Shown piece after piece: positions 15,625-24,623 of a stretch of 64,000 bases of DNA. The DNA lies in contig NZ_JAYEZO010000001.1 in NCBI RefSeq assembly GCF_037031285.1, positions 806,001-870,000 of the forward strand. Reading direction: 5' to 3'. The stretch is from Halobellus sp. LT62. Lineage in GTDB: Archaea > Halobacteriota > Halobacteria > Halobacteriales > Haloferacaceae. The first letter of the stretch is position 1. Each line of letters starts with the position of its first letter. Both the position numbers and the translations under genes were made by a program. The notes beneath the pieces were generated by a model. That model saw only the letters and a list, made by a program, of their open reading frames with translations. It made no database searches and had not been told where the DNA came from.

Positions 15625-16485
15625 ATGGGTACCGAAGAAGCACACGACGACCACGGACACCACCTCCCCGCCGTGGAGGACTGGCCCCGTGGGTTCGGTG
15701 AGGCGAGTTGGTGGCCGTTCGTCACCGCCGCCGGCGCTGCGGGCATCTACATCGCCGCCGCGCTGTACATTCTCGGCCGCGGCGACAGCGCGATCGTTAG
15801 CTCCGTCGCCGGACCGGCAGCGCTGGTCGCGACGGTCGGACTGTTCCTCGTCGGGCTGTACGGCTGGGTGTATCACGCCTTCGTGATCAAGTTCTGGGAG
15901 CGCGACGCCGACGCCAAGAGCGCGAACAAGCTCCGCTGGGGGATGCTCGCGTTCCTCGGCTCCGAACTCGCGACGTTCGGCGCGCTGTTCGGCTACTACT
16001 TCTACATCCGCGCTGGCGAATGGGGATCGATGTTGACCGGCGTGCCGGACCTGACGACGTCGCTCGTCATCGGCAACACGCTCATCCTGATCATCTCGTC
16101 GATCACGCTGCACTACGCGCACGTCGGCATCCGCAACGACGACCGCGGGAAGTTCCTCGGCGGCCTCGCCGTGACGCTGCTCTTGGGCGTCATCTTCATC
16201 GGCGGGCAGGTCTACGAGTACTACGAGTTCATCGTCCACTACGACTTTACGCTCACTTCGGGCTTCTTCGCCTCGGCGTTCTTCGGCCTCACGGGCCTGC
16301 ACGGACTGCACGTCAGCCTCGGCGCGGTGCTTCTCGGCATCGTCTTCGTCCGGGCGCTCTTGGGGCAGTACTCCGCCGAACGGCACGTCTCGGTCAGCAC
16401 CGCCTCGATGTACTGGCACTTCGTCGACGTCGTCTGGGTGTTCCTCGTCGTCGTGCTGTACGTCGGCGCGGAAGTCGGTGCGTAA
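15625..16485 (+). CDS. coxC: Cytochrome c oxidase subunit III
   Basis: 286 aa, seven-helix heme-copper oxidase subunit III. Seen: a His-rich start (EEAHDDHGHHLP), helix VYHAFVIKFWERDAD, the conserved FLGSELATFGALFGYYFY (SE...F motif of helix III), NTLILIISSITLHYAH, GQVYEYYEF and the final helix with MYWHFVDVVWVFLVVVLY. It stabilises the proton-pumping oxidase core. The TTTTTAG element near 15594-15600 gives a leaderless ATG at 15625. It is 8 kb from coxA, and coxB is not in the window. Confidence 0.93.
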   Translation: MGTEEAHDDHGHHLPAVEDWPRGFGEASWWPFVTAAGAAGIYIAAALYILGRGDSAIVSSVAGPAALVATVGLFLVGLYGWVYHAFVIKFWERDADAKSANKLRWGMLAFLGSELATFGALFGYYFYIRAGEWGSMLTGVPDLTTSLVIGNTLILIISSITLHYAHVGIRNDDRGKFLGGLAVTLLLGVIFIGGQVYEYYEFIVHYDFTLTSGFFASAFFGLTGLHGLHVSLGAVLLGIVFVRALLGQYSAERHVSVSTASMYWHFVDVVWVFLVVVLYVGAEVGA

Positions 16486-16521
16486 CCGAGGCGAACCGAT
16501 TCCGTTTCTCGCAGTGATTCG

Positions 16522-17106
16522 ATGACAGCCGGAGACATAACCTCGCCCGCCGCGCGTCTCGCCGGACCGGTCGGAGCGATTTTCACGAGTTCGGCTATTC
16601 TGGCGGCGACGCTTCTCTCGCCGACCTTCTCGTGGACCGAGAGCGCCCTCTCGAACCTCGGCGTCGCGGCCGAGCCTTTCGTCGCGCTGCTGTTCAACGG
16701 CGGCCTCGTGGCCGGTGCCGTGATCGGCCTCGCCTACGCGCTCGCGCTTCGCCCGTACTCGCGAACGCTCGCGGTCGGTTACGTGCTGTCGCTTCTCGCG
16801 ATGGCGCTCGTCGGCGTCTTCCCCGCCGGAACCGATCCGCACATCCCCGTCGCGATGGCCTTCTTCCTGCTCGCGACGGCGACGGTGACGCTCGACGGCT
16901 GGCGACGACGAACGTCGACGACCGGACGCGCTGGCCTCGCGCTCGCGGTGGTTCACCTCGCGGGGTGGATTCTCTGGTCGGCGGGGATCCGACCAGGCTC
17001 CGGGCTCGCACTGCCCGAACTCGGCGGCGTCGTGATGTTCGGCGCGTGGTTGCTCGTGCTCGCGCCGCCCTCGCGGCAGTGGTGGCGTCGTCGCAGTCGT
17101 CGGTGA
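16522..17106 (+). CDS. DUF998 family membrane protein
   Basis: 194 aa with six hydrophobic helices. The opening ARLAGPVGAIFTSSAILAATLLSPTFSW followed by SALSNLGVA (the 'ALSDLGxxx' signature of DUF998) and VGVFPAGTDPHIPVAMAFF identify the family. The function is uncharacterised in archaea. It follows coxC by 36 bp on the same strand, so co-transcription is likely, but a link to respiration is only positional. Confidence 0.75.
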   Translation: MTAGDITSPAARLAGPVGAIFTSSAILAATLLSPTFSWTESALSNLGVAAEPFVALLFNGGLVAGAVIGLAYALALRPYSRTLAVGYVLSLLAMALVGVFPAGTDPHIPVAMAFFLLATATVTLDGWRRRTSTTGRAGLALAVVHLAGWILWSAGIRPGSGLALPELGGVVMFGAWLLVLAPPSRQWWRRRSRR

Positions 17107-17168
17107 CCGCTCGTACCGACGCCGCGGAAACCGGATCAGTTTTCACACCTGTCGCGTGAGTGTCGCGT

Positions 17169-17399
17169 ATGCCCGAGGAAGAGACGGACGACGAACCCAC
17201 GGTTCCGATCGTCTGTGAGGTCTGCGAGACGACCTCGCGAGTCCCGCTGTCCGAACTTCGCGATTCGATCGACCAGCACAACGACCACCGGCACGACGGC
17301 GAGGAGATCGCGCAGGTGGATCCGATACTCGCCGACGCGCTGGCCGACGCCGTCGCCGACGATCTCGGTCTGTTCGACGACGAACCGCCAGAGCAGTAA
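17169..17399 (+). CDS. Small acidic protein with one CxxC and a His cluster
   Basis: 76 aa. MPEEETDDEPTVPIVCEVCETTSRVPLSEL then QHNDHRHDGEE: CEVC plus the spaced histidines could make a small zinc site. The second half is an acidic helix (LADALADAVADDLGLF). ATG at 17169 is chosen over an upstream in-frame GTG. The family is not recognised with a function. It lies between DUF998 and dph5, which has its own promoter. Confidence 0.65.
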   Translation: MPEEETDDEPTVPIVCEVCETTSRVPLSELRDSIDQHNDHRHDGEEIAQVDPILADALADAVADDLGLFDDEPPEQ

Positions 17400-17426
17400 C
17401 CGACCCTCCTGACCCGCTTTCACGCC

Positions 17427-17434
17427 GCTTATAC
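17427..17434 (+). promoter_or_regulatory. TATA box for dph5
   Basis: GCTTATAC lies 23-30 bp ahead of the ATG at 17457, giving a leaderless message. Confidence 0.65.
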
Positions 17435-17456
17435 GCGTCCGCGACCCACCACGGCT

Positions 17457-18236
17457 ATGCTCACCTTCATCGGCCTCGGCCTCTACGACGAGCGCTCGAT
17501 CACCGTCGAGGGGCGGGAGGCGCTCGCCGACGCCGACCGCGCGTTCGCGGAAGTGTACACCAGCCACCTCGTCGGTGCGACCGTCGACGAACTCTCCGCG
17601 GCCCACGACATCGACATCGAGGTCCGCGACCGCGCGGGCGTCGAACAGCATCCCGAGGACATCCTCGACGCCGCCGAAGAGGCACACGTCGCCTTCCTCA
17701 CCGCGGGCGATACGATGATCTCGACGACTCACGTCGACCTCCGCTTGCGCGCCATCGAGCGCGGCATCGACACCCGAGTCGTTCACGGCGTCACCGCCCA
17801 GACGGCCGCTAGCGGTCTGACGGGGCTCCAGAACTACCGCTTCGGAAAGGCGGTCACGCTCCCGTTCCCGTACGCCCACGGGGCCGACGGTGTCCCGGCG
17901 AGCGTCGTCGACTCGATCGAGGCAAACCGCGAGCGCGGCCTCCACACCGCCGTCTATCTCGACATCAAGGCCGACCGCGACGAGTATATGACCGCCGACG
18001 TCGCAAGCGAGATGCTCGCGGCGGGCTGGGAAGACGTCCTCGCTGTCGCCGTCGCGCGCGCCGGGAGCCCGGATCCGCTCGTCGCCGCCGACCGCCTCTC
18101 CGCGCTGGCCGAACGGGACTTCGGCGACCCGCTGCACCTGCTGGTTATCCCCGGCGACCTCCACCACGTCGAACGCGACGCGCTCGCGACGCTCGGGGGC
18201 GCGCCCGAGGACGTGCTCGCAGAGAACGAAGTCTAA
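17457..18236 (+). CDS. dph5: Diphthine synthase
   Basis: 259-aa SAM-dependent methyltransferase that trimethylates the aminocarboxypropyl-histidine of elongation factor 2 in diphthamide synthesis. Seen: start MLTFIGLGLYDERSITVEGREAL, FLTAGDTMISTTHVDLRLRA, VVHGVTAQTAASGLTGLQNYRFGKAVTLPF: the tetrapyrrole-methylase fold with the GDP-type loop of Dph5. Length matches archaeal Dph5. Dph2 and Dph6 are not in the window. Confidence 0.95.
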   Translation: MLTFIGLGLYDERSITVEGREALADADRAFAEVYTSHLVGATVDELSAAHDIDIEVRDRAGVEQHPEDILDAAEEAHVAFLTAGDTMISTTHVDLRLRAIERGIDTRVVHGVTAQTAASGLTGLQNYRFGKAVTLPFPYAHGADGVPASVVDSIEANRERGLHTAVYLDIKADRDEYMTADVASEMLAAGWEDVLAVAVARAGSPDPLVAADRLSALAERDFGDPLHLLVIPGDLHHVERDALATLGGAPEDVLAENEV

Positions 18237-18298
18237 CTCGAACCGCGACCGACTTCTTCCCCCGAAGACACTTATCGTGTACACCGGACCAACGGTGT

Positions 18299-19534
18299 AT
18301 GAACCGGCGGTCCGTCCTCAAGGTCCTCGGCAGCGGTGGACTCGTTGGGCTCGCGGGGTGCTCCGAGAACGACGGCCCCGGCACAACGTCGGGAGCCCCG
18401 GCCACACACACCGCGACGGAAACGTCGGGGGCCGTACTGAACTGCGAGTTGCCGAAAGATGGTGGTACGGGGAAGACGAATCCGCAGTTTCAGGGCTCGG
18501 CCGAACACACGGGACATATCGAGACGACCGGGCCGACAGGGGACGTCACGACGTACTGGCGACGAACGCCGTCTCGGTACGAACACTCCCAGCCGGTCGT
18601 CGTCGCCGATCAGGTGTTCGTCTCCTTCGCGGGCGACCTCGTTCGGCTGGACCGGTCCACGGGTGACCGTCACTGGACTACCGACGTCGGCCACAGCGGA
18701 GCCTCGACCCCGGCGATCTACGACGGGACTGCGTACGTGACCGTCTGGAACGGGGGTGAGAACGTCGACCGCGGACTCACGGCCGTCGACGCCGACAGCG
18801 GTGAGATCGAGTGGCGCGGCGTAACCGACGCGGATGTGACTACCTCACCAGCTACGACGGAAGACGGCGTGTTCGTCGGCGGGGGGTACGAGACGACGAC
18901 CGTCGCGGCGTTCGATCACGACGAAACCGAGCGGTGGCGTCACGACCTCGACGAGTACGCTTCGACCCCGGCCGTGGCCGAGAGAATGGCTGTCTACGGT
19001 TCGGGCGGCGATTCCGTCGTTGCCTACGACGCCGTTTCCGGCGAGCGACGCTGGACCGTCGATACCGACGGCAACACGACCGCCGCACCGACTGTCGCGG
19101 ACGGGCGGGTACTGATCGGAACTCGCGCTGGAACCCTCTACGCGCTCGATATCGAGGACGGCTCCGAAGAGTGGACGTTCGATCTGCCCGGTCCGGTTCG
19201 TCGATCGGTGGCCGTCGCCGACGGCAGAGTGGTCGTTTCGACCGAGGAGGGGTTCGTGAGCGTCGACAGTACTGGTTCCCACCGATGGACGGAGGCCGGA
19301 ATCTCGGACGCGACTGACCCGATTATCGCCGGAAACACCGTGTATTTCGGCGACGGCCGAACGGTGCGAGCGCTGTCGTTGGACGACGGAGCGGAGCTGT
19401 GGTCGTTCCGAACTCGCGAACGGACGTATACCGACGTCGTGCTCCAAGGAATTCGGGCGGCACCAACTGTGACAAACGGCGTTGTCGTCGTCGCCACGCA
19501 GGCGGGAGACGTGTACGCACTCGGCGCGGAATGA
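18299..19534 (+). CDS. Tat lipoprotein with PQQ-type beta-propeller
   Basis: 411 aa. MNRRSVLKVLGSGGLVGLAGC is a Tat signal with lipobox. A Thr-rich linker follows, then seven or so propeller repeats of the form 'xxPAVADGxVYVGxxxxxVxALDxxxGxxxW' (for example TRAGTLYALDIEDGSEEW, SVVAYDAVSGERRW). PQQ cofactor residues are not evident, so it is more likely a binding or scaffold domain on the outer face than a dehydrogenase. GC is slightly lower than in neighbours. Stands alone, next to artA (convergent). Confidence 0.82.
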   Translation: MNRRSVLKVLGSGGLVGLAGCSENDGPGTTSGAPATHTATETSGAVLNCELPKDGGTGKTNPQFQGSAEHTGHIETTGPTGDVTTYWRRTPSRYEHSQPVVVADQVFVSFAGDLVRLDRSTGDRHWTTDVGHSGASTPAIYDGTAYVTVWNGGENVDRGLTAVDADSGEIEWRGVTDADVTTSPATTEDGVFVGGGYETTTVAAFDHDETERWRHDLDEYASTPAVAERMAVYGSGGDSVVAYDAVSGERRWTVDTDGNTTAAPTVADGRVLIGTRAGTLYALDIEDGSEEWTFDLPGPVRRSVAVADGRVVVSTEEGFVSVDSTGSHRWTEAGISDATDPIIAGNTVYFGDGRTVRALSLDDGAELWSFRTRERTYTDVVLQGIRAAPTVTNGVVVVATQAGDVYALGAE

Positions 19535-19576
19535 CTCGTGGCGCGCGGGTATCGACTCACGCGCCTGATAGCCGAT

Positions 19577-20500
19577 CTACGCCCGCGACTGATCGAGTCC
19601 GAGATCCGACGCGAGATCGTACTCGTCGCCGGTGACGAGGAAGAGCACGTCTTCGATGATCGTCAGCAGCTCGGGCAGCTCGCGGACGACGAGGTAGGTG
19701 ATCCCGATGAGGACGACGACCGCGAGCAGCTGGCTGATGATCCGATCGGAGATGAAAAACGAGACCATGTACGGGTCGGACGAGCCGAACAACAGCAGGA
19801 TTTCGTCGACGAACCACTGCATGTACTGTTTCCCGAAGGCGATCGTGATGAACGTCGTCCGGAGCAGATTCAGCCCGTAGATGACCGGCACGGCGATCGC
19901 CAGCGCGCGGAGCTTCCGGCGCAGCGGGGCCTCGACGGCGGCGATGAGGCCGGCGAAGATGGCGATACTTCCCAGACCGGTACACGCGAGGACGACTTCG
20001 ACCGTCAGGCGGTGGTCGCCGTCCCAAAAGACGAACGTGTTGTAGAAGCCTTCCTCGCTGTGGATCATCTCGGGGTGGTAACCGAGCGCGTTCACGAGGA
20101 ACTCCGTCTGGGCGGCGACGACTTCCATCAGCACGCCGCGCGGGGCGGGGAGCGACAGGCCGAAGAGCGCGAACGCCGGAATGGTTTCGAAGGGAAGGTA
20201 GATGATCCCCATCGCCGCGACCGCCCGCGAGAGCACGAACAGGGAGTCGCGCCCGCCCCAGAGCAGGTAGCCGGTGTACAGCGACGCGGGGACCGCGGCG
20301 ATCGAGAGGATCCCCTCGACGTAGCTCTTGTGGACGAACGCGAAGTGCGGGACCAACTGGAGCCAGAAGACCGCGAAGCCGACCCACGCGGCGACCGTGA
20401 CGTACCGCGCGAACCGATCGTTTCGCTTCGCAGAGAGCGCTCCGACGGCGAACGTCAGGATGACGACCCACGCGAGCGCGTCGGAGAGCAGGCCGGGCAT
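19577..20500 (-). CDS. artA: Archaeosortase A
   Basis: 307-aa membrane transpeptidase that cuts PGF-CTERM tails (such as that of the S-layer glycoprotein) and attaches the protein to archaeal lipid. The catalytic triad is visible at the positions known in Haloferax: Cys173 (VLACTGLG), Arg214 (NLLRTTFI) and Arg253 (FFISDRIIS). About eight hydrophobic helices. The start MPGLLSDALAWVVIL is fixed by a TATA box 22-30 bp upstream; the longer frame adds a non-hydrophobic leader. I see no PGF-CTERM substrate in the window. Confidence 0.94.
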   Translation of the reverse strand: MPGLLSDALAWVVILTFAVGALSAKRNDRFARYVTVAAWVGFAVFWLQLVPHFAFVHKSYVEGILSIAAVPASLYTGYLLWGGRDSLFVLSRAVAAMGIIYLPFETIPAFALFGLSLPAPRGVLMEVVAAQTEFLVNALGYHPEMIHSEEGFYNTFVFWDGDHRLTVEVVLACTGLGSIAIFAGLIAAVEAPLRRKLRALAIAVPVIYGLNLLRTTFITIAFGKQYMQWFVDEILLLFGSSDPYMVSFFISDRIISQLLAVVVLIGITYLVVRELPELLTIIEDVLFLVTGDEYDLASDLGLDQSRA

Positions 20501-20521
20501 AGGAGGGAGAACGGAGTTGAC

Positions 20522-20532
20522 GGATAAATCCC
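20522..20532 (-). promoter_or_regulatory. TATA box for artA
   Basis: Minus strand GGGATTTATCC, 22-32 bp before the ATG at 20500. It decides the artA start. The 106-bp space to 20607 also carries the divergent promoter (AATACTTA near 20573-20580). Confidence 0.65.
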
Positions 20533-20606
20533 TTGTCGTTCCGGTTGCTCGGAGACGCAGATCCGCCGCACCCAATACTTACTCCGATTCGGGTGTGATA
20601 CGATCT

Positions 20607-21275
20607 ATGCACACTGCGGAGGCTCTCGATCGGCCGGATATCCGGTATCGGTCGGATGGGAGACCGGTCTCGCGGGACGCGGTACTGCCGCCGATCGATG
20701 TCACGGATAGAGTCGGGATCGTAACGGAGACCGGGACCGGTGGATTGGGCGCGGGCGCGTTCCTCCTGTCCTGCGTCACGGCGTTTTACGACCGTCTTCG
20801 CGAGACGGCGGAGGGTTTCTTCGAGTATCCGAACTACTACACGTTCCAGACCACCGCGGAACCGGCCGATTACGGAATGCTCGACGTCTACCCGTCGCAC
20901 AAGAACGTGTCCGTCGAGGCGGACGCCGAGCGGCTCCTCAGAGCCATTACCGACCGCGCGGTCTCGATTCTCGTCGTGCCGGACGGGGAACCGCGGACGC
21001 CACCGTCCGCGATCGACGACGTCACCCGGCGGAGCGCGGAGCGCCGGATCGAGCACTGCTACGCCTACGCGCCGGACGGTGACCTCGACGACGCCGAATT
21101 CTCCATCCGGCATCCCCGACAGCCCGCAGAGGAGTGGTACCGAGCGGTCTTCGAGTCCGCAGGAGGAGGTTCGGCCGCGTATCGGACGCCGTCAACGACG
21201 TCAGGGGGCGAGGAGATAACGCAGGGCTTTCGACGCATCTCCGTCGAGCGCGCGCTCACGAGCCTCCCGGGCTGA
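20607..21275 (+). CDS. Haloarchaeal protein of unknown function, divergent from artA
   Basis: 222 aa. Soluble, alpha/beta: 'RVGIVTETGTGGLGAGAFLLSCVTAFYDRLRETAEGFFEYPNYYTF', 'GMLDVYPSHKNVSVEADAERLLRAITDRAVSILVVPDG' and 'YAYAPDGDLDDAEFSIRHP'. The central sheet and the Tyr-rich block are well formed, so it is a real gene, but I do not recognise a characterised family. ATG at 20607 follows an AATACTTA element by about 27 bp. The shared promoter region with artA is the only functional hint. Confidence 0.7.
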   Translation: MHTAEALDRPDIRYRSDGRPVSRDAVLPPIDVTDRVGIVTETGTGGLGAGAFLLSCVTAFYDRLRETAEGFFEYPNYYTFQTTAEPADYGMLDVYPSHKNVSVEADAERLLRAITDRAVSILVVPDGEPRTPPSAIDDVTRRSAERRIEHCYAYAPDGDLDDAEFSIRHPRQPAEEWYRAVFESAGGGSAAYRTPSTTSGGEEITQGFRRISVERALTSLPG

Positions 21276-21315
21276 TCCCGGTCCCCGATCCGCCGCCGTC
21301 GGCTCGGCCGTTCGA

Positions 21316-22086
21316 TCAGTTCGACGGTTCGAGTATCTCGATCTCGTGGCCGTCCTGATCCGTCGTGAAGGCGTAGCGGTCGTCACAGGACTCGGGATCG
21401 CGGTAGTCCTCGGCCTCGCGTTCCATCAGCGTCTCCCAGTAGTCGTGGAGGTCGTCGGCGCGGACGCAGAGGTGGCCCCACGAGTCGCCCAGCGTGTACG
21501 AGCGGCCGTCGTAGTTGTAGGTGAGTTCGACGGTCATCGCGGCCTCGGAGGCCCCGGCGGGCTTCATGAAGTAGTTCGCGAAACTGTCGGACTCCCAGCG
21601 ACGGACGTAGTCGTACTCGAACTTCCGCGTCCAGAACCCGATCGCCTCGTCGGCGTCCTCGACGCGGATCATCGTGTGATCGAGTCCCCACGTGGGGAGT
21701 TCCGGGTCGCGCTGGACGATCTCGACCTCGTGGCCGTCGGGGTCCTTCACGAAGGCGTAGCGGCCACCGCAGGACTCGGGGTCGCGGTAGTCTTCGACGC
21801 CCTCGTCCAGCAGCTGCTGGTAGTGTTCTTCGAGCTCGCCCTCGGGGACGCGCACCGCGATGTGGCCCCACGCGTCGCCCATCTCGTAGGTCCGGTCGTC
21901 GTGGTTGTACGTGAGTTCGAGCATCGCGCCCTCCTCGTGGAGGTCCTCGGGGCCGAGGTAGACGTTGGTGAAGGTGTCGGCCTCCCAGCGACCCTTCTCC
22001 TCGTAGTTCAGATGCGTCGTGTACCAATCGAGCGACGCCTCGAGGTCTTCGACGCGGACCATCGTGTGATCGAGTACTCCGGACAT
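21316..22086 (-). CDS. Two-domain VOC (glyoxalase/bleomycin-resistance) protein
   Basis: 256 aa made of two tandem vicinal-oxygen-chelate domains with nearly parallel wording: LDHTMVRVEDLEASLDWYT...LELTYNHDDRTYEMGDAWGHIAVRV...DPDGHEVEIVQ, then LDHTMIRVEDADEAIGFWT...VELTYNYDGRSYTLGDSWGHLCVRA...DQDGHEIEIL. The paired His/Glu metal ligands are present in both halves (H in LDH, E in LELTY/VELTY, H in WGH, E in VEI/IEI). This arrangement fits lactoylglutathione lyase-like GloA proteins; haloarchaea lack glutathione, so the thiol may be gamma-glutamylcysteine (inference). Start MSGVLDH at 22086. Confidence 0.85.
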   Translation of the reverse strand: MSGVLDHTMVRVEDLEASLDWYTTHLNYEEKGRWEADTFTNVYLGPEDLHEEGAMLELTYNHDDRTYEMGDAWGHIAVRVPEGELEEHYQQLLDEGVEDYRDPESCGGRYAFVKDPDGHEVEIVQRDPELPTWGLDHTMIRVEDADEAIGFWTRKFEYDYVRRWESDSFANYFMKPAGASEAAMTVELTYNYDGRSYTLGDSWGHLCVRADDLHDYWETLMEREAEDYRDPESCDDRYAFTTDQDGHEIEILEPSN

Positions 22087-22207
22087 ACGCGAGGGCACGG
22101 TCGCGGGCGGAAAAAGGATGCCGGACCGCGGTTACTCGCGAACGCGTCAGATGGCTCGGGTGCGACGCCCGACTCGACTCTCGGCCCCGTCGCGATCGAC
22201 GATGGAA

Positions 22208-23320
22208 TCACTTCCTCGCGACGACGCGCAGGATGTCTTCGTCCCGCAGCTCGTGATCGCGGCCGACCTGCTGTTCGTCGTGTTTGGCGCTCGGGCCGGT
22301 CACGCGGGCGAAGCGGAACCGCTCGTCGAGCGTGCCGCCGAGTTTCCTGAGGGCGTCGTCGACGGTGTTCTCGCCTTCCATCAACACCAGCGGCTCCTCG
22401 TAGTCGACGCCGCGACCGGGTTTGTCCATATACACGCGAATGAGCCCAAGCGTCTCCCAGAGCTTCTCTTTGAGGGCGTCTAAGCCCTTCTCCGCCTCGG
22501 CGCTGATGAAGACCGCCTCGTCGGGGTCGACGCCGACCTCGCGGAGGTTCTCCTCGACGGTCGGCAGGTAGTCGCGGTCGATCAGGTCGGCCTTGTTGAC
22601 GGCGACCATCGAGGGCAGATAGACGCGGTTGTCCATGATGGCGTCGATGAGTTCGTCGATGGTGACGTCGCCGCGGACCGTCACGTCGGCGTTGACGTAC
22701 CCGTGTTCGCGGAGCACGCTCGCGATGGTGTCGTCGTCGAGGTCGACGTCGTCGGCGGTCGTCACGTGGATCCCACCTTTGCCGCGCTTAGAGACGGTCA
22801 CGCTGGGTGGCGACGTGTCGAGACGGATTTTGTTGTTGTACAACTCCTCCTGCAGCCGTTCGTAGCGCTCGATCTCGAACACCGAGAGCAGGTAGACGAC
22901 CAGATCCGCGGTTCGAACGACCGAGAGGACTTCCTTGCCGCCCCCCCGGCCGCCCGCCGCACCTTCAATGAGTCCGGGGACGTCGAGAATCTGGATGTTC
23001 GCACCGTTGTACTGCAGCATTCCGGGGTTGACGTCGAGCGTCGTGAACTCGTATTCGCCGACCTCGCTGTCGGCGTTGGTGAGCGCGTTGATCAGCGTCG
23101 ACTTGCCGACGCTGGGGAAGCCGACGAGCGCGACGGTCACGTCGCCGGTTTTCTCGACCGCGTAGCCGTGGCCACCGCCGCTGCCGGACTGGTTTTCGAG
23201 TTTCTCTTTCTTCTCCGCGAGTTTCGCCTTCAGCCGGCCGATGTGCGCCTCCGTCGACTTGTTGTACGGCGTCTCAGCGATCTCCTCGCGGATTTCCTCG
23301 ATCTCTTCCTCCAGTCCCAT
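22208..23320 (-). CDS. DRG-family GTP-binding protein
   Basis: 370-aa developmentally-regulated-GTPase (OBG superfamily). N-terminal charged helix (MGLEEEIEEIREEIAETPYNKSTEAHIGRLKAKLAEKKEKL), G1 GFPSVGKST, G2 region EFTTLDVNPG, G3 DVPGL, the Gly-rich GGRGGGKEVLS, G4 NKAD and a C-terminal TGS domain (IRVYMDKPG...VDDALRKLGGTLDERFRFARV). DRGs associate with ribosomes and translation factors; archaeal ones are single-copy and conserved. Stand-alone gene. Confidence 0.94.
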   Translation of the reverse strand: MGLEEEIEEIREEIAETPYNKSTEAHIGRLKAKLAEKKEKLENQSGSGGGHGYAVEKTGDVTVALVGFPSVGKSTLINALTNADSEVGEYEFTTLDVNPGMLQYNGANIQILDVPGLIEGAAGGRGGGKEVLSVVRTADLVVYLLSVFEIERYERLQEELYNNKIRLDTSPPSVTVSKRGKGGIHVTTADDVDLDDDTIASVLREHGYVNADVTVRGDVTIDELIDAIMDNRVYLPSMVAVNKADLIDRDYLPTVEENLREVGVDPDEAVFISAEAEKGLDALKEKLWETLGLIRVYMDKPGRGVDYEEPLVLMEGENTVDDALRKLGGTLDERFRFARVTGPSAKHDEQQVGRDHELRDEDILRVVARK

Positions 23321-23483
23321 CGTGTTACCGTTCGGCTATCTGCGTCGAAAAAGGTGTTCTTTCCGACCGCGCGGCGGCGCGACCACCGGGGGGGCGGTCC
23401 GGTACGTGAAACGCGGTCGCCGGCCACGCCCGGTCACCGGCCGAATCGAAGCCCTTTGTACCTCCGAGAACGTACCGCCGGTA

Positions 23484-23849
23484 ATGGACGCAGAACCGGG
23501 ACTCTCTGAACAGTATCGGATGGCGAGCCCGTGGCCGATTTTCATCGCGCTCGGAATTCCGATCGCGGAACTGGGGATCATCTTCGGGCTGCTCCCGCTT
23601 TCGGTCGGCGGCCTCCTCCTGTTCGGGGGCAGCGCCGCGGGGATGGCTTTCGAGTCCGGATACGCGAAGACGCCGTGGCGCGGGCTGTTCGGCGTCGCCC
23701 TCCCGCTCGCCGTCCTCGGCGTGGCGTTCGTGTACACGCGCATCAATCTCCCGAGTCGCGGCCTCTCCATCGTCGCCGCGGCCGTGATCCTCGCGGCTGC
23801 CGGTCTCGCCGGAACGGTGTTCACACCGGCGGAGGAGCCGGCGTACTGA
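23484..23849 (+). CDS. Small membrane protein next to oxidase genes
   Basis: 121 aa, four hydrophobic helices after a polar start (MDAEPGLSEQYRMASPWPIFIALGIPIAELGIIFGL). Haloarchaeal genomes frequently carry this family (DUF7541-like, from memory) near aa3-type oxidase genes, as here upstream of coxA. It could be an assembly factor or accessory subunit; nothing in the sequence shows cofactor binding. Confidence 0.68.
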   Translation: MDAEPGLSEQYRMASPWPIFIALGIPIAELGIIFGLLPLSVGGLLLFGGSAAGMAFESGYAKTPWRGLFGVALPLAVLGVAFVYTRINLPSRGLSIVAAAVILAAAGLAGTVFTPAEEPAY

Positions 23850-23981
23850 ACGCGGGTATCGTACCTGCCCTCCGACTTTCGCCACACTGCGTGTCGAGAC
23901 TGGGTGTGAGAGACGAGACTCGCGACGACTCCCTGGCGCGAAACCAACAACCTATTTGATTCTCCACCGGAAGGGGCAGGT

Positions 23982-24437
23982 ATGGCGAACAAGATCTTCG
24001 ATCGGGACACCCTACTCGACCTCACAGTCAACGTCGTCCCGCTTTTCATCATCGCGTTCTTCGTCGTCGCCTTCGCGGTGGTCACGCCGTTCGGGATCGA
24101 TCCGCTCGCGTCGGCGATCCAGTTCGGGCTGCTAGTCGTGCCGTTCGTGATGCTCGCGGTCTTGACGTACTTCTCGGGCAAGGCCATCGCCGGAGCCGAA
24201 CTCCGGGACGAGGTCTACCTGCCCGGGCAGGCCGGCGTTCGGGGCGCAGAGCCGCTCGAAGAATCCGAAGGCGCGGCGACCGAACTCGACGACGAGTCAC
24301 CGTCGGCCGTCGAGGGCGACGCTGAGAATGTCGAAGGCGACGCTGACGACGACGTTCAGACAGACGATGGCGACGCCGCGAGCGACGAGGTGTCCACGTC
24401 CGAAAGCGGTTCCACCGAAGACGAACGCGACGTCTGA
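23982..24437 (+). CDS. Membrane protein with long acidic tail (DUF6684-like)
   Basis: 151 aa. Two transmembrane helices (LTVNVVPLFIIAFFVVAFAVV and FGLLVVPFVMLAVLTYF), then from about residue 90 an Asp/Glu/Ser/Thr-rich tail (DDVQTDDGDAASDEVSTSES). Members of this family precede coxA in haloarchaea. The MANKIFDRDTLLDLTVN start is characteristic. Probably an oxidase accessory protein; that is inferred from position. Confidence 0.72.
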   Translation: MANKIFDRDTLLDLTVNVVPLFIIAFFVVAFAVVTPFGIDPLASAIQFGLLVVPFVMLAVLTYFSGKAIAGAELRDEVYLPGQAGVRGAEPLEESEGAATELDDESPSAVEGDAENVEGDADDDVQTDDGDAASDEVSTSESGSTEDERDV

Positions 24438-24623
24438 AACCGGGCATCGCGCTCTCCCCGGCGCGCCCTCTGTGGGAGTCGACGCCGGTCTTTCGGTCGA
24501 CGTTTTCCGATCGGCGATGAGTCTCTTGTATGCCGATTCCCGCCGCGCTGAGTCCGTCTACCGGATCCTCCGTGGCAGCGCCGTCCCGAACCTTTCATTA
24601 CCTTTCGTTCCTCAGACTTTCCT

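Noticed and set aside
15598-16956. 452-aa open frame opposite coxC
   Set aside because: Antisense shadow with extreme Arg/Glu/Asp content; the plus strand encodes a clear subunit III.
19577-20500. PGF-CTERM substrate linked to archaeosortase A
   Set aside because: I looked at the C-termini of the exported proteins in the window (PQQ lipoprotein, two Tat lipoproteins, halocyanin); none has a PGF motif plus helix plus basic tail.
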